Below are positions 25,078-36,529 of a DNA stretch of 64,000 bases, piece after piece. A model generated the notes under the pieces. That model saw only the letters and a list, made by a program, of their open reading frames with translations, did not search any database and was not told the DNA's origin. Position numbers and translations under genes: made by a program. The stretch spans positions 11,434,441 through 11,498,440 of the forward strand of contig CM022677.1 of NCBI GenBank assembly GCA_012295275.1, given 5' to 3'. This stretch comes from Chrysomallon squamiferum (taxonomy: Eukaryota; Mollusca; Gastropoda; Neomphalida; Peltospiridae). How positions within the stretch are numbered: position 1 is the first letter of the stretch; every line of letters starts with the position of its first letter.

Positions 25078-26148
25078 TTACCTGCCCTTCTGGGTTTTTC
25101 CTTAAAGAGCAAAATACATCTGAAGGAAATAGTATTTCATTTGTATAATGATAATCGATAGGAATTAAAAATCTATATTATCGCCTTGTTAATTTATAAG
25201 AATTGGTCTTCTGAATTGTCCCAATAGTTAATTTTTTGTTCATGATATTTTTGTTTTTTCTTCCTTTATGTATTTGTTTGTCATTGTCATTGTCATCATC
25301 ATCAGCAGCAGCAGTTGCAGCATCATTATTACCATTATGTTCTTGTTATTTTTATGGGCAAAGGGCGTGTACATGAAACGTTAAGCGATGCATCACAGTA
25401 GTTTGTATCAATACATTGTTTTAGAAAAACGTTCTTTAAAACAGATTTATAGAAGACTACATGGTTGCTTTGGAGTAACATCAAAGTTTATTATTATCAT
25501 CATCATCATTATTATTATTATTATGATCATCATGATCATCATCATTGATATTATCATCATTATTAAAAGGTGAATTGTAAGTGAGAAAATCTGAGGTAAT
25601 AATGGCGTATTACTTTAGCTCCTTTTCAGCGGCCGCGCCTCACATTTTTCTTTCGTAATTCAGCATCATCGAAGCTGTAATAACATGTTGTAGATAACGC
25701 TGCATCCGAAACACTGCGTTACCTGTAAGTGTGATAGGCCTGCATCAAAGCTGAACAGGCCTACACGTCTACAGACACAGTCAGTGACGAAATCAAAGGC
25801 AAGTTGTGTTAAAAGAAATATACAAGTACAGAAGTGTGATCACTGCACATGTAAAATGGAGCTCTCAAGTCTGTAGCGAAAAAAACAACAATGGCTGTAC
25901 AGCTAAATACCCATTGTTGCTGCAGCATCATTATTACAATTATTTTCTTGTTATTTTTATGGGCAAAGGGCGTGTACATGAAACGTTAAGCGATGCATGA
26001 CTGTAGTTTGTATCAATACACTGTGTTAGAAAAACGTTCTTTAACACAGATTTATAGAAGACTACATGGTTGCTTTGGAGTAACATCAAAGTTTATTATT
26101 ACCATCATCATCATCATTATTATTATTATTATCATCATTATTACATAC
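25078..26148. other. Non-coding stretch with a 200-bp direct repeat
   Basis: 25,316-25,515 and 25,921-26,115 are nearly identical in the same orientation. Each starts TGCAGCATCATTATTA, contains GGGCAAAGGGCGTGTACATG, and ends in a CAT/TAT triplet tract. No exon was seen in the spacer. Confidence 0.85.
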
Positions 26149-26260
26149 CATGTAACATGACTAGACCCGTGTAACCACACGACAGCGCGCGATCGACTAG
26201 TCCAGCCGCTCTGTTCAACAGCAACATGCCGTCCAGAGTCGCTGCCCACTCACCAACAGC
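26149..26260 (-). CDS. Internal exon of a LigB-like protein
   Basis: The acceptor TGATTATTTCAG and donor CATG|GTATGT bound a 112-bp exon entering in phase 0 and leaving in phase 1. It reads AVGEWAATLDGMLLLNRAAG and then LVDRALSCGYTGLVMLH. It continues directly and in phase from the exon at 26,614-26,744. This is the C-terminal helical part of the LigB fold. Confidence 0.7.
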
Positions 26261-26613
26261 CTGAAATAATCAAATAATGAGAACCATCGTGACAACTGTA
26301 TTAACGAAACAAAAACAAACTGTGATCAGTTATGTACTAATCACACAAGTCTTTCAACACTGAAGACAAAACAGTTACAGCATGTTCTTTCCTACCCATA
26401 ACATTAAACATAAATAGTTTTAGAAATTCTTCCAAACGTCAGTCACATTCATTAATTCAAACAAATAAATAAGTCTATTTAACACCTATTAATCATCAAT
26501 ATAAAAATCTGCTCAGGTCCTATTACAAAACACATCTGCTTTGATACAGTTGTTCTGGTAAAATGTTAAAGTGTTTTTAAAAGGTTCAAGCACGACTGAC
26601 TGGTTGTACTTAC

Positions 26614-26744
26614 ATGGTCGAATGGCTCTGATGCGTTGGAGTAGCCGTGTGGGTCAGTGCTGAGATGCGTGTGTGCGAGGTCAGCGCTGTTGATGACAAC
26701 AACACGCTCTGGCGCGTCTTCCAAATACCTGTATAAATCAGCAC
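26614..26744 (-). CDS. Internal exon of a LigB-like protein
   Basis: The acceptor GTATCAATTTCAG and donor CAT|GTAAGT bound a 131-bp exon entering in phase 1 and leaving in phase 0. It reads GADLYRYLEDAPERVVVINS, then ADLAHTHLSTDPHGYSNASE and PFDH. The V-I-N-S-A-D-L-A-H-T-H block is the conserved metal/substrate region of class III extradiol dioxygenase-like proteins. Together with 26,149-26,260 it is the middle of a gene whose first exon should lie above 26.8 kb. The first exon at 23.0-23.5 kb is in the wrong order to belong to it, so there are at least two partial copies. Confidence 0.75.
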
Positions 26745-27339
26745 CTGAAATTGATACACAGACAGGTAAAAGTTTAATTAATGAAGCAAATACCAACTTG
26801 TTATTTAGGCAGTTTGCTGTGTGACGTGTTAACGTAAGCTGAATTCAAAGATAATGGCAACAGTTCAAAATTAGACATTTGTGAAACTCAAAATGTACAA
26901 CTTTCGTCAAATTGAAACATTTTACATAATATTACAAACGTTCATTTATGTTGTGATTTGTTCTTTTTTAGTCTTAATTACAGTCCATCCTCTTTATAAA
27001 ATTGACAGAAACTCTCAGTTAATTTTGGCATTACAAGGAGTTGGGTGATAAGATTTCTGAGATGCTAACTTAAAGGAATTTAGGTAGTGCCATATGTCAT
27101 GTGACTAGTCTGAGTGGTATTAGTACCTGAAAGGGCAGCAGACTATAATAACATCACGTGACAAGGTGTTAATTATCTCAGACAGCTTAACTATTAAATG
27201 ACTATTCTGTATGCACAAGAGAACAATGACAGAAACACGAATTCAGTATGGATAATTGTTTTATATAATATATATATATATATATATATATCCTGTTTAC
27301 ACAAATTAGCCTTCAAGGGTAATATATAGCTATTTTGTT
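26745..27339. other. No gene seen
   Basis: AT-rich sequence with a (TA)n tract at about 27,267-27,290. It is the presumed intron or upstream flank of the LigB-like exons. Confidence 0.55.
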
Positions 27340-28165
27340 AAATCGAACGATTCGTGACGAGTCGGTACCGATGTTTCGCAGCCGCAATTCGCCCCCTGTG
27401 GTCTCCGGCACAATCTCTCAGCCATCACCGGGTCTGTGTTGTTTGCCGTCCTGGTTGTTCTGCTCTTCGCTGCTGTTGTTGTTTCTTTTTCTGTTTAAAA
27501 AAAAAAGTTTAAAGTTTGTGTTTTGTGTTGAGAATGTAATTTGTTACTGCAGCGAGGACTAACTGTCTGTCTTTCATGTTTGGTGCCAGGATGTGTTGGA
27601 TCGTGAATTCGATTTTTAGTTCCTCCAATGTATCGCCTAGTACTTGTCTTTCCTTGGCAAAATTTGGACAGTGAAACAAGTAGTGTTTCATGTTTTCTGA
27701 GAGTCCACAACTGCTGTTGGGTGATGTGGTGATGTTATGTTTGTATCGAATTGCGTTTAGATTGGTTGAGTAACCAATTCTGGCTTTGGTGAGATTGTTG
27801 TTGTGTAGTTTGTTGGCGAGTGTGATTTTGGGTGTTTTGGCGAATGGTTTTATGTTTAAGTGCCATTTGTTTTTGGTGTTGTTCCATTCGTTTTGCCATT
27901 GTTTGTCTTAATGTTTGGCAGCGATGGAGACAATTTCGTTTATTCCGTAATGTATGTCAGTGCAGATGTCTTCGTCTTTAATGCTGAGTGACTCTTTGAA
28001 GTAGTGGTCGCCAAGTTGGATACCGATGATGCCGACGTGTGCTGGCAGCCTCTACATGGTTAATTCTTTCTTGTTGTGTTGTATGTCCTCGTGTAGTTGT
28101 TGTATTTTGCTGAGCAGGTCTGGTCTGCTGGAACTTCCGGATTGTATTGAGATCACGGAACTTTA
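27340..28165 (-). mobile_element. 5'-truncated LINE: RNase H to C-terminus of ORF2 and 3' tail
   Basis: Minus-strand frames give, in order, an RNase-H-like stretch (LPAHVGIIG), then HYGINEIVSIAAKH, then KITLANKLHNNNLTKARIGY. The end has the C-terminal zinc-binding motif CGLSENMKHYLFHCPNF, and the frame stops at 27,509. About 150 bp of 3' tail (27,340-27,490) resembles 18.25-18.42 kb. RNase H plus a CCHC tail fits I/R1-like LINE clades. A nonsense codon and a frameshift mark it as dead. Confidence 0.8.
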
Positions 28166-28321
28166 TTGTTGTTATTTACTTACCTGTTCGCCCCGCTCAG
28201 CACGCACTCGGCTCGGCGTACGGGAGGAAGGGAAATACCTTCGGGTTTGATCAGTCAGGAGTTGTTGTTATCGTTATTGTTATTGTTGTTGTTATTGTTA
28301 TTGTTGTTGTTGTTGTTGTTG

Positions 28322-28377
<56 letters not shown>

Positions 28378-28555
28378 TTTGTTGAATTTTATTTATTTTA
28401 TTTTGTTTTATTATTTTATTTTTTACTATTTCTTTTTGTCATGTTTTCCTTTTATTTTTTTTATTTTATTTTATTTTATTTTATTTTATTTATTTTTTTA
28501 TTTGTTTGTTTGTTTATTTATTCTTTTTTTTTATTTTTTTATGTGTTTATTTTCT
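28166..28555. repeat. (GTT)n-(ATT)n and T-rich low-complexity tract
   Basis: Pure triplet repeats at about 28,258-28,376 are followed by T-rich sequence. The long Leu- or Phe-rich frames predicted here are artefacts. Confidence 0.9.
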
Positions 28556-28955
28556 TTGTGAGTGTGTGTGTGTGTATCTATTTGTGTGTGTGTGTGTGTT
28601 TGTGTGTGTGTGCACTTCTTAAGGTTCATCTCACCGTTGCCTTGGGAACCGTGTGTTTATGTTCGTACGACCGTGTGTGCGTAAGTATGTATGTATGTAT
28701 GTATGTATTGTATTGTGTGTGTGTGTGTGTGCGTGTGTGTGTGTGTGTGCGCGCGTGCGTGCGTCGGTTTGAAAAAGGTGTCTTCCAATGTGAAACTGAA
28801 TTGCCACATCACGACGGCGCGATTATTAATGCATTTCAATTTCAATGTTTGCTTTTTTTTTTTTTTTTTTAGTCATTTATAAAATAAGCAAGTAAATAAA
28901 CAAATAAATAAACAAACAAACAAACAAAAACTATTAATAATAATAATAAGTATGA

Positions 28956-29012
<57 letters not shown>

Positions 29013-29580
29013 TAATAATAATACTGATGATGATAATGATACTAAAAACAACAGCAACAATAACAACAACAACAACAACAACAACAACAATAATAATTGA
29101 CAGTGGACGGATGAAACCCGGCGGCTCTTTTCCTATTTATTTATTTATTTTTTCAAATTATTTTTTCCTTAATAATTATTTCTTTCTACTCTTTCTTTCT
29201 TTCTTTATTTCTTTCTTTATTTATTTATTGTTTTTTTTTTATTATTATTATTACTTTATTTTTTTTTTGGTTTATTTATTTATTTATTGTTTTTTTTTTT
29301 TTTTTTTTTTTTTTTTCTGCTGTCTTTAAGGTGATATTGACATCGGTAGTGAGTTCCGAGACCCACTTTTCAAAATATTGTTATACTTTATTACTAGGAA
29401 AGGCTGGTACCATTGATCCTGGAATGTATAAATTACACTGGGTCCATTATAGAGCATCACCTATATTTTTATTAAGTTCAACTTTTATAAGTAAAATCTT
29501 TTTCTTTGAGCTTAATTCTCACATTGCTTATTTACAGAATTTTCATCATTTATCCCAAATAGTGACTAATGAACTTAAAA

Positions 29581-29616
<36 letters not shown>

Positions 29617-30113
29617 TAATAATAATAATAATTAAAACAACAACAACAACAGTAATAATAATAGGCAGTGGATGGATGAAGCCCGACGGCTTTTTTCTTT
29701 TTCTCTCGTCCGCCGAGTGGAGTGCAGTCGACCCGACCCGACCTGACCCGACCCGACCTTACCCGAGTGAAGCCGAACGGAGCTGAGCTGAGATCGGTTC
29801 CCATCGCAACAGTGAGATGAACGTTAGAAAACTGGGTCTCGGTACTCGCTACCGATGTCAATTTCGCCTTAAACACTGCACAAAAATTAAGAATAAAAAA
29901 AAAAAAAAAAAAAAAAAATTAAAATTATTGACAGTGACACTTTACAGTCCATCACCACGAAAGACGAAATGCTGTTCACAACAACAACAACAACAAGCAG
30001 CAGCACCACCACCACCACCACCAACAACAACAACAGCAGTAATGCTAATTTCGTGCAAAATGACTCGTGAACACAGGATAAGTTCGAAACCTTTCTATTA
30101 TTATCATTACCGG

Positions 30114-30204
<91 letters not shown>

Positions 30205-30510
30205 GTACAGTACCGTAGATGCACAGACACACACACACCACGCATGGCGCTTTCTTTCTTTCTTTCTTTCTTTGAGTAGAAGAAGAAGAACAAGAAGATC
30301 GAATACTGCCAGCGCTTTATTTTTCTTTTTGTATTTCTTTATTTTTCTTTTCTTTTCATTTCTTTTTTATTTTTTTTTTTATTTTTTTTAAATTCTTTTT
30401 CGTTGTTTTTTTTTTTTTTTTTTTTTTTTTTTCTCATTTTTTTTTTATTTTTTTTTTTGTCATGTTTTTATTTTAAGTTTTACATATTTTTTTTTATTTT
30501 CTTTTTTTTT

Positions 30511-30555
<45 letters not shown>
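28556..30555. repeat. Diverged 5S rDNA spacer modules in both orientations
   Basis: Plus-strand 28,765-28,850 (GGTTTGAAAAAGG to ATTTCAATTTC) matches the spacer downstream of the 5S gene at 36,362-36,445. Plus-strand 29,334-29,372 (GACATCGGTAGTGAG) matches 36,216-36,235 and is inverted relative to 29,828-29,872. 28,621-28,650 is inverted relative to 29,798-29,824. Between them lie (TAA)n and T-rich tracts, and two copies of a CAGTGGA(C/T)GGATGAA head at 29,101 and 29,668. I see no protein gene. It looks like rearranged remains of 5S repeat units or of a 5S-associated repeat. Confidence 0.65.
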
Positions 30556-30633
30556 CATTGCCATCGTCATCGTTATTTAGCGCACGCAATAAGAACAACA
30601 AAGATAAATAGACCTCGGTTCGTTAAAGCGATC
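30556..30633 (+). promoter_or_regulatory. 5S rRNA upstream spacer/promoter
   Basis: The segment immediately before the 5S start has a TATA-like ATAAATA at 30,604-30,610, 24-30 bp upstream of the first 5S nucleotide, the usual place for an upstream element of animal 5S genes. An equivalent segment recurs at 36,530-36,597 with the same CGCACGCAATAAGAA core. Confidence 0.7.
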
Positions 30634-30672
30634 GTCTACGGCCACACCACGTTGAAAACACCGGTTCTCGTC
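30634..30672 (+). rRNA. 5S rRNA, 5' part (nucleotides 1-39), split by a LINE
   Basis: The 39 nt start GTCTACGGCCACACCACGTT and run to GGTTCTCGTC, matching the 5' end of metazoan 5S rRNA. The gene is then interrupted by a 5.37-kb retrotransposon and resumes at 36,064. The last 18 nt are the left copy of the target duplication. Confidence 0.95.
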
Positions 30673-30751
30673 TTTGGTTAGGGTGGCGTCGAGTGTGGAC
30701 GCGTTTCACATCGGTCCCCGCTTTGGAAAGTTTTATTTGAAATCAAAAATT

Positions 30752-31936
30752 ATGTCTTGGGCAGAAGAATCTGAAAAGTATGAAGAAAAGATCAAAGATA
30801 TGAATTTAAAAAAAGAAGTAATGAGAAAAAATGTTTTTAAAAAAGAATTCACTGTGATAGTAAATGTAGAAGATAACAAGAAAATTTCAGCAGGCGACAT
30901 GATAGATTTTGTAAGTGGCCAGGTGGGTGATGTGATAAAAGCGTGCGTACCGAAAGAATCCGACTCTTATGAAATAACACTAGAAGATATTATACAAGCG
31001 AGAATGATTACGGAAATTGATGAAACAGAATTGAAAGGTCTAACAATAAAGCCGAGGATTTTGAAATCTCAAACTGTAGTTGTTACCTTTTTGCACTTGC
31101 CTTTATACATAGAAGATGAAGAAATTGAAGAAAAATTGAAAGAAATGAAAATAGAAATTTTAACACCAATTTATAGGAGAGTATACAAAGGGACAAAAAT
31201 AGCAGATGGAACAAGATATGTGAGAGTGAAATTTCCACCCGAAATAAAAAGTTGACCATATTCAATGAAATTTCGGACTTTCGAAGGAATAAAATATTTT
31301 CGAGTTTTACATGACAATCAAATAAAAGTCTGTTACAACTGGATGGCGGATAATCATTTGTTGAAAGACTGTCCAAATATAACGTGTCATAACTGTAAAC
31401 AAAAAGGACATTTTGCTAGAAACTGCCCGAACATATTTCTGTGTGAAAAGTGTGGAAACAAAGAGGATGAATGTGAGTGTTGGACAGAGTATGACAGCGA
31501 CGAACAAAAAAACAGCGACAGTGACAGTGATGGTATGGTATGGAATAAAAAAAAGTACTACAGATAATAATAAAAATCAAAGGAGAAAAAAGAAAGAAAG
31601 TGAAGCACAATAATATCCAAAGGAGAGGATAAATACAACAAAGAAATGAAAATCAAAAAAAGGAAAAACAAAAATCGGAAAATGGAGAAACCAGAAAAAA
31701 AAAAAAAACCTGATGAAAACAAAACAGTGAAAAATACTAACAAGGAAGCTGAAACCATCGAAGCAGAGAAAAACAACGAACGAACGAGATTGATCAAGCG
31801 TCCGTCAGAAGAAAAACTGTGGAGCTTGGTAGAAAACAGAAAACAAAAACAGAGACAAGCAGCGCATGAAAAGTGTGAGAGAAAGTGTTGCCAGGGCGAT
31901 GAACGAGTATGGTGGGGGAATATAGACAAGATATAG
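30752..31936 (+). pseudogene. LINE ORF1 (zinc-knuckle nucleic-acid-binding protein)
   Basis: The first ATG in frame is at 30,752 (MSWAEESEKYEEK). The frame is open to a single TGA at 31,253-31,255 and resumes in the same frame at 31,265. Two zinc knuckles follow: CYNWMADNHLLKDC, and CHNCKQKGHFARNCPNIFLC followed by a further Cys cluster. An acidic Ser/Asp stretch ends at triple TAA codons (31,565-31,573), apparently an (ATA)n expansion. A Lys/Glu-rich tail at 31,646-31,936 is again in the same frame. It probably encodes an RNA-binding cofactor of retrotransposition. Confidence 0.8.
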
Positions 31937-31948
31937 AATATTTTAAAA

Positions 31949-34900
31949 ATGGATAATAGTTTTATAACTTTTCTAATTCTAATTATGATTTTGTCTATAA
32001 ATGTAAACGGACTGAGAGATATTGAGAAATTAAATTCAGTTTTTGCAACTATTAAAAGTAAACATGCAAATATTATTTTTCTACAGGAAACATTTTGGGA
32101 TAATGACTTCATTGAGAGATATAAACATTTATGGGAAGGAAATATATTTTATAATAATTGTCCAAATAAAAAAAGAAGGGGTGTAGCAATACTGGTATCA
32201 AAAGAATGTCCTTGTAAGTTTACATTTAATGGTTGCGACACTGAAGGCAGGATTTTAAAAATTAATACTAAAATAGATGAAGAAGAATACAGTTTTATAA
32301 ATGTATATGCACCAAATAATATTGAAGAAAGAATTTTATTTTTTAAAGGATTATGTAAATTTGTGGATTTATAAAATAGAATAATGGCAGGAGATTTTAA
32401 TGAAATTTTAGATCCTAATTTAGATATAGGCATTAATAATAAAACTTTCAATATGAAAAGTAGTAATGAATTACAGTCAGTTATTTTTAATTATAATTTA
32501 GTTGATATTTGGCGACACAGAAATCCAGATAAAAGGCAATTTACTAGATCTCAAATAGTTGAAAAAACTATAAAACAGTCAAGAATTGATTTATTCTTAA
32601 TTTCTAGAAATTTATTACAGTTTATAAGTAATGTATACATATCCTATACCTCGGTTAGTGATCACAATTTTTTATCACTTAAAATAGATTTTTCTCATGT
32701 AGAGAGAGGTCAAGGTATTTGGATCTTTAATAATGAATTGTTGAAAGATGAAAGTTTTTGTAAAGCTATTATTGAAGTTATTAATAATGTTTCTGAGTGT
32801 CCTTTGTTACAGACTGAACCTAGTGTTTGGTGGGACAACTTAAAATATAAAATGAAAATGTGCAAGAAATTTTGCAATAAAAAAGAGAAAATCAGATAAC
32901 GAAAAATATTATAATATACAAAATGCTTTGAAACGAGAATATGCTAAACTAGCTGTAAATAAGCATCATGATTTGAGTAACACAAATTTTAGAAGAAAAA
33001 TTAAAATTAATTGAGAGAATTAAATGTAATGGTGCTATTTTAAGATCTAAAGCTCATTGGAATCTAGATATGGATAGAAATACCACATTTTTTCTCAGTT
33101 TAGAAAAATCAAAACAAGAATCAAATTCTATTAAAGAGCTAAAAACAGTAAATGGATTAACAAGAAAAACGGAAGATATATTACAATATGCTTATGACTT
33201 TTATTCAAAATTATTTACACAAGAAAAAATGTAGATATTATTAAACAGGAAGAAATAATAAATTTAATATCAAATAAACTAAAGGAATCTGAAAGTGAAA
33301 ACTGTGAGAAAGACATTACAATTGAAGAATTAACTGAAGCTTTAAAAGAAATGAATAGAAATAAATCACCTGGTTTGGATGGTCTAACAGTAGAATTTTA
33401 TGTTAAATTCTGGGAAAATTTTAAAAATTTCTTTCATAAAGTAGTTATGTCAATTCAGAAAGAAGAAATGTTGTCACGTAGTATGAAAAAAAAAGGAGTA
33501 ATTAGTTTATTTTACAAGAAAAAAAGGAGATAAAGCAGACCTAAAAAATTTCAGACCTATCAGCCTTTTAAATGTAGATTATAAAATTATTGCTAAAGTT
33601 CTTGCAAATCATCTTAAACAAGTAATGTCAACTATTATTTCATCAGAACAAACCTGTTGTGTAAAAGGAAGAGATGTTGCTGACAATATTATGTCAGTAA
33701 GAGATATTATAGATATTGTCGAGTTAAATAATACAGAAGGGTATAAAGTTAAAATAGATCAAGAGAAAAAGCTTTTGATACAGTATCACAGTTTTATTTT
33801 AAAAGTTTTGAAAAAATTCAATTTTGGTGATAATTTTATAAAGTGGATTAAAATACTATATAATAATATAAAAAAGTTGTGTAAAAATTAATGGACATTT
33901 AACACCTTTTTTCAATATTACAAGAGGGGTTAGACAAGGATGTCCAATATCAATGATGCTTTATGTTATTGTAGCTGAACCCTTAAATAAATTAAATTAA
34001 AAAAAGACATAGCATGAATGGAATTAGAATAACAAATGAACTTAATTCTTTATTATTTCAGCATGTAGATGATACTACAGTAACTGTCTGCGATGCTCAG
34101 TCAGTAGAATCTGTTTTAATGCAATAAATATGTATTGTAGTGCTACAGGGGCAAAAGTCAATGTAGATAAGTCAGAAGTACTTTATCTTGGTAAAACCAT
34201 GATTGAAAACTTATCTTTTAACATTCCAATATCAATAAATAAAAACTATGTTAAAATTCTAGGTATATATTTAGGACCAAATAAACCATTATGTGAAAGA
34301 TTGAACTGGAAAAATAAATTAGCTAAAATGTCTAATTTAATTAACTTATGGAGTCAAAGGAAACTTACTTTACATGGAAAAGCTGAAGTATGGAATACTT
34401 TATTAACATCTAGACTGTGGTATATCATTAGCACAATAAATGTACCAAATTGGGTAGAAAATGAAATTCATAAATTATTTTGTAAATTTATGTGGGAAGG
34501 AAAAACGCATTTAATAAAATATTCAACAATAATTGGAAATAAAATGTCGGGTGGACTAAATATTCAAGATATTTCATTAAAGAAAATGACTTTTCGTATA
34601 AAAATGTTAAAGAAATATTTTGATAATAATTTTAAAAATGTGTGGAAATATACAATGTCAATATTTCTTGAAAAATATATGAATATGAATCTAAATTATG
34701 ACATTTTTAAAATAGTATACAGTAAAGAAGCTTTAAAAGTTATCAATCCTTTTTATGCTGAAATGTTATCAGCTTGGGACTATGTTAATAATGGAGAACG
34801 TAATTTCCCACTTGATACAGACGAAATATTGTCTCAGCCACTTTTTCAAAATCCATTTATTAAATATAAAAACAAATTATTATTATTTAGTTCTTTTATA

Positions 34901-35822
34901 AAAAGTGGAATAGTCAAAGTGGCTGATATTGCATATGAAGTAATATCAGGTTTTCTTCCTTTTACAGCTATTGTAGAAATTATTCATGAAAAATCTCCAG
35001 AATTATCCAAAAACCAAATTTATATAGCTTACAATGTTATTAAGAAATCACTTCCAGATGAATGGAAAAGTTCTATTAACAGAAATGCTAAAAAATTAAC
35101 ATCTAATAAAGATTTATTTTTGTTTCAGAATAATGAAATGATAAATGTCAGTAAATTTACAGTTAAAATAATTTATTCTATTTTAATTTTAAAAAACTTT
35201 AAAGCACCAAGTTGTGAAGAAAAATGGAATGAGCTTGGTTTTAATATATTCTGGAGACCAGTTTGGAAATGGATACACTATAGTGATAAATTTACTGAAT
35301 TTATAGACTTAGATTTTAGAACAGTTCATCATATAATATATACATATAGTAAATTATATAAATATGGCAAAATCTCATCTAGTGTATGTCCAGTCTGTTT
35401 GAAGGATGATGAAGATTTGTGCCATTTATTTTTGTATTGTGAAGAATTGAAGGAATTAATATCAATCTTTCATGAAATATGTATTTATATATTTAAGAAA
35501 ACAGGGTTTTCTCTAGAACAATTAAAAAGATTATTAATATTTGGATGAAAATAGTACCATAGAATTTATTAATATTATTCTTTCAATTTATAGAATATCA
35601 GTGTTCAAAAGGCGTGTAATAGCTCAAATGAAAGGAACAAATATCAATATAATACATTTTTTTAGAAATTATATGTATCAGTGCTTTAAAATCATTCTAA
35701 ATCAAAATCGTATTCAAAACAAACTTTCAATTTTTATTAACAAATATGTTAAGAACAATATTTTCCTAGAACTAAAAGATGACATACTTATTTTCAAATA
35801 TCCTTTGGAAAGCCACAAATAA
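31949..35822 (+). pseudogene. LINE ORF2 (endonuclease and reverse transcriptase)
   Basis: The start at 31,949 gives an APE-type endonuclease with SINVNGLRD, IIFLQETFW, NVYAPNN, MAGDFNEILD, SRIDLFLISRN and SDHNFLSL. One in-frame stop at 32,372-32,374 interrupts it. The reverse transcriptase has MNRNKSPGLDGL, NFRPISLLNVDYKIIAK, RGVRQGCPISMMLYV and the catalytic V-D-D in LFQHVDDTTV, where most relatives have A-D-D. A compensated double indel at about 33,765-33,790 scrambles the first catalytic motif region. The thumb and C-terminus are one long open frame (34,130-35,548) with CPVCLKDDEDLCHLFLYC, then a frameshift into 35,541-35,822. The total of about 1,290 codons is near full length for the clade. 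Confidence 0.85.
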
Positions 35823-36063
35823 TCAATATAGATATATCATGGAAATGGATAAAAGAATTAATACTATAAACTACTGTAAATTATATATGAATATTACGAA
35901 TAAATAAGTATGCGTGCACGTGAGTGTGACTGAGTGTGTGAGAGGAAACAGTTTTTATTATAGTTATTTACAGTTTTAATGTTATTTTAATTGTGTACAA
36001 CTGTTTATTATATTAATAAAGATAAAAAAAAAAAAAAAAAAACCCAAAAGACCAGTTCTCGTC

Positions 36064-36142
36064 CGATCACCGAAGTTAAGCAACGCAGGGCTCGGACAGT
36101 ACTTGGATGGGTGACCGCCTGGGAACACCGAGTGCCGTAGAC
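36064..36142 (+). rRNA. 5S rRNA, 3' part (nucleotide 40 to end)
   Basis: After the right target duplication the 5S sequence resumes with CGATCACCGAAGTTAAGC and ends GAGTGCCGTAGAC. The internal control region (CTTGGATGGGTGACCGCC) is intact. The two parts sum to 118 nt, almost exactly a 5S gene. Downstream T-runs (TCTTTCTT from 36,149) could terminate RNA polymerase III. As split here it cannot yield 5S rRNA, though the internal promoter might still be bound. Confidence 0.95.
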
Positions 36143-36451
36143 ACGCCTCTTTCTTCGTTTCTTTCTTACTTTCTTTCTTTCTTATTTCTTTCTTATGTCA
36201 ACAGCAAGAGCCAATTGACATCGGTAGCGAGTGTGTGCGTGGGCGCAGATTTTGGAGTGACCGTGTTGTGTATGTCTGATTGTGTGTGTACGTATGTTTG
36301 TTATTTCAGAACGCGCCTGTGTGTGTGTGTGCGTGTGTGTGTGTGTGCGTGTGTGCGCGAGCCGGTTCGAAAAAGGAATCTTCCAACGAAAAATTGAATT
36401 GCCAGATCACGACGGCGCGATAATTAATGTATTTTCATTTCGATTTTATTA

Positions 36452-36519
<68 letters not shown>

Positions 36520-36529
36520 GTTATTATTA
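36143..36529 (+). other. 5S rDNA intergenic spacer with (ATT)n
   Basis: This runs from the 5S terminator region through a (GT)n tract, the GGTTCGAAAAAGGAATC module and an (ATT)n microsatellite. Parts are repeated at 28.6-29.9 kb. No gene. Confidence 0.75.

Larger units (their letters stand above)
30673..36045 (+). mobile_element. 5S-rDNA-inserted Tx1-like (Mutsu-type) non-LTR retrotransposon
   Basis: The element lies between 18-bp direct repeats (30,655-30,672 and 36,046-36,063, 16/18 identical) that are 5S rRNA sequence, in the same orientation as the 5S gene. It has a short 5' UTR, ORF1 with zinc knuckles, ORF2 with an APE-type endonuclease, reverse transcriptase and a C-terminal zinc-binding motif, a 3' UTR with AATAAA at 36,015-36,020 and a poly-A tail. 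Being apparently full length, inserted in 5S rDNA and of this architecture fits Mutsu, the 5S-specific group of the Tx1 (L1-related) clade. Nonsense codons and frameshifts in both ORFs mean this copy is dead. Confidence 0.88.

Noticed and set aside
30100-30240. Second 5S-like fragment (GTACCGTAGATGC)
   Set aside because: Only about 10 bases resemble the 5S 3' end; too short to support.
28147-30681. Long Leu-, Tyr-, Asn-, Phe- or Thr-rich open frames
   Set aside because: They are readings of triplet microsatellites and poly-T on either strand, with no domain or codon structure.
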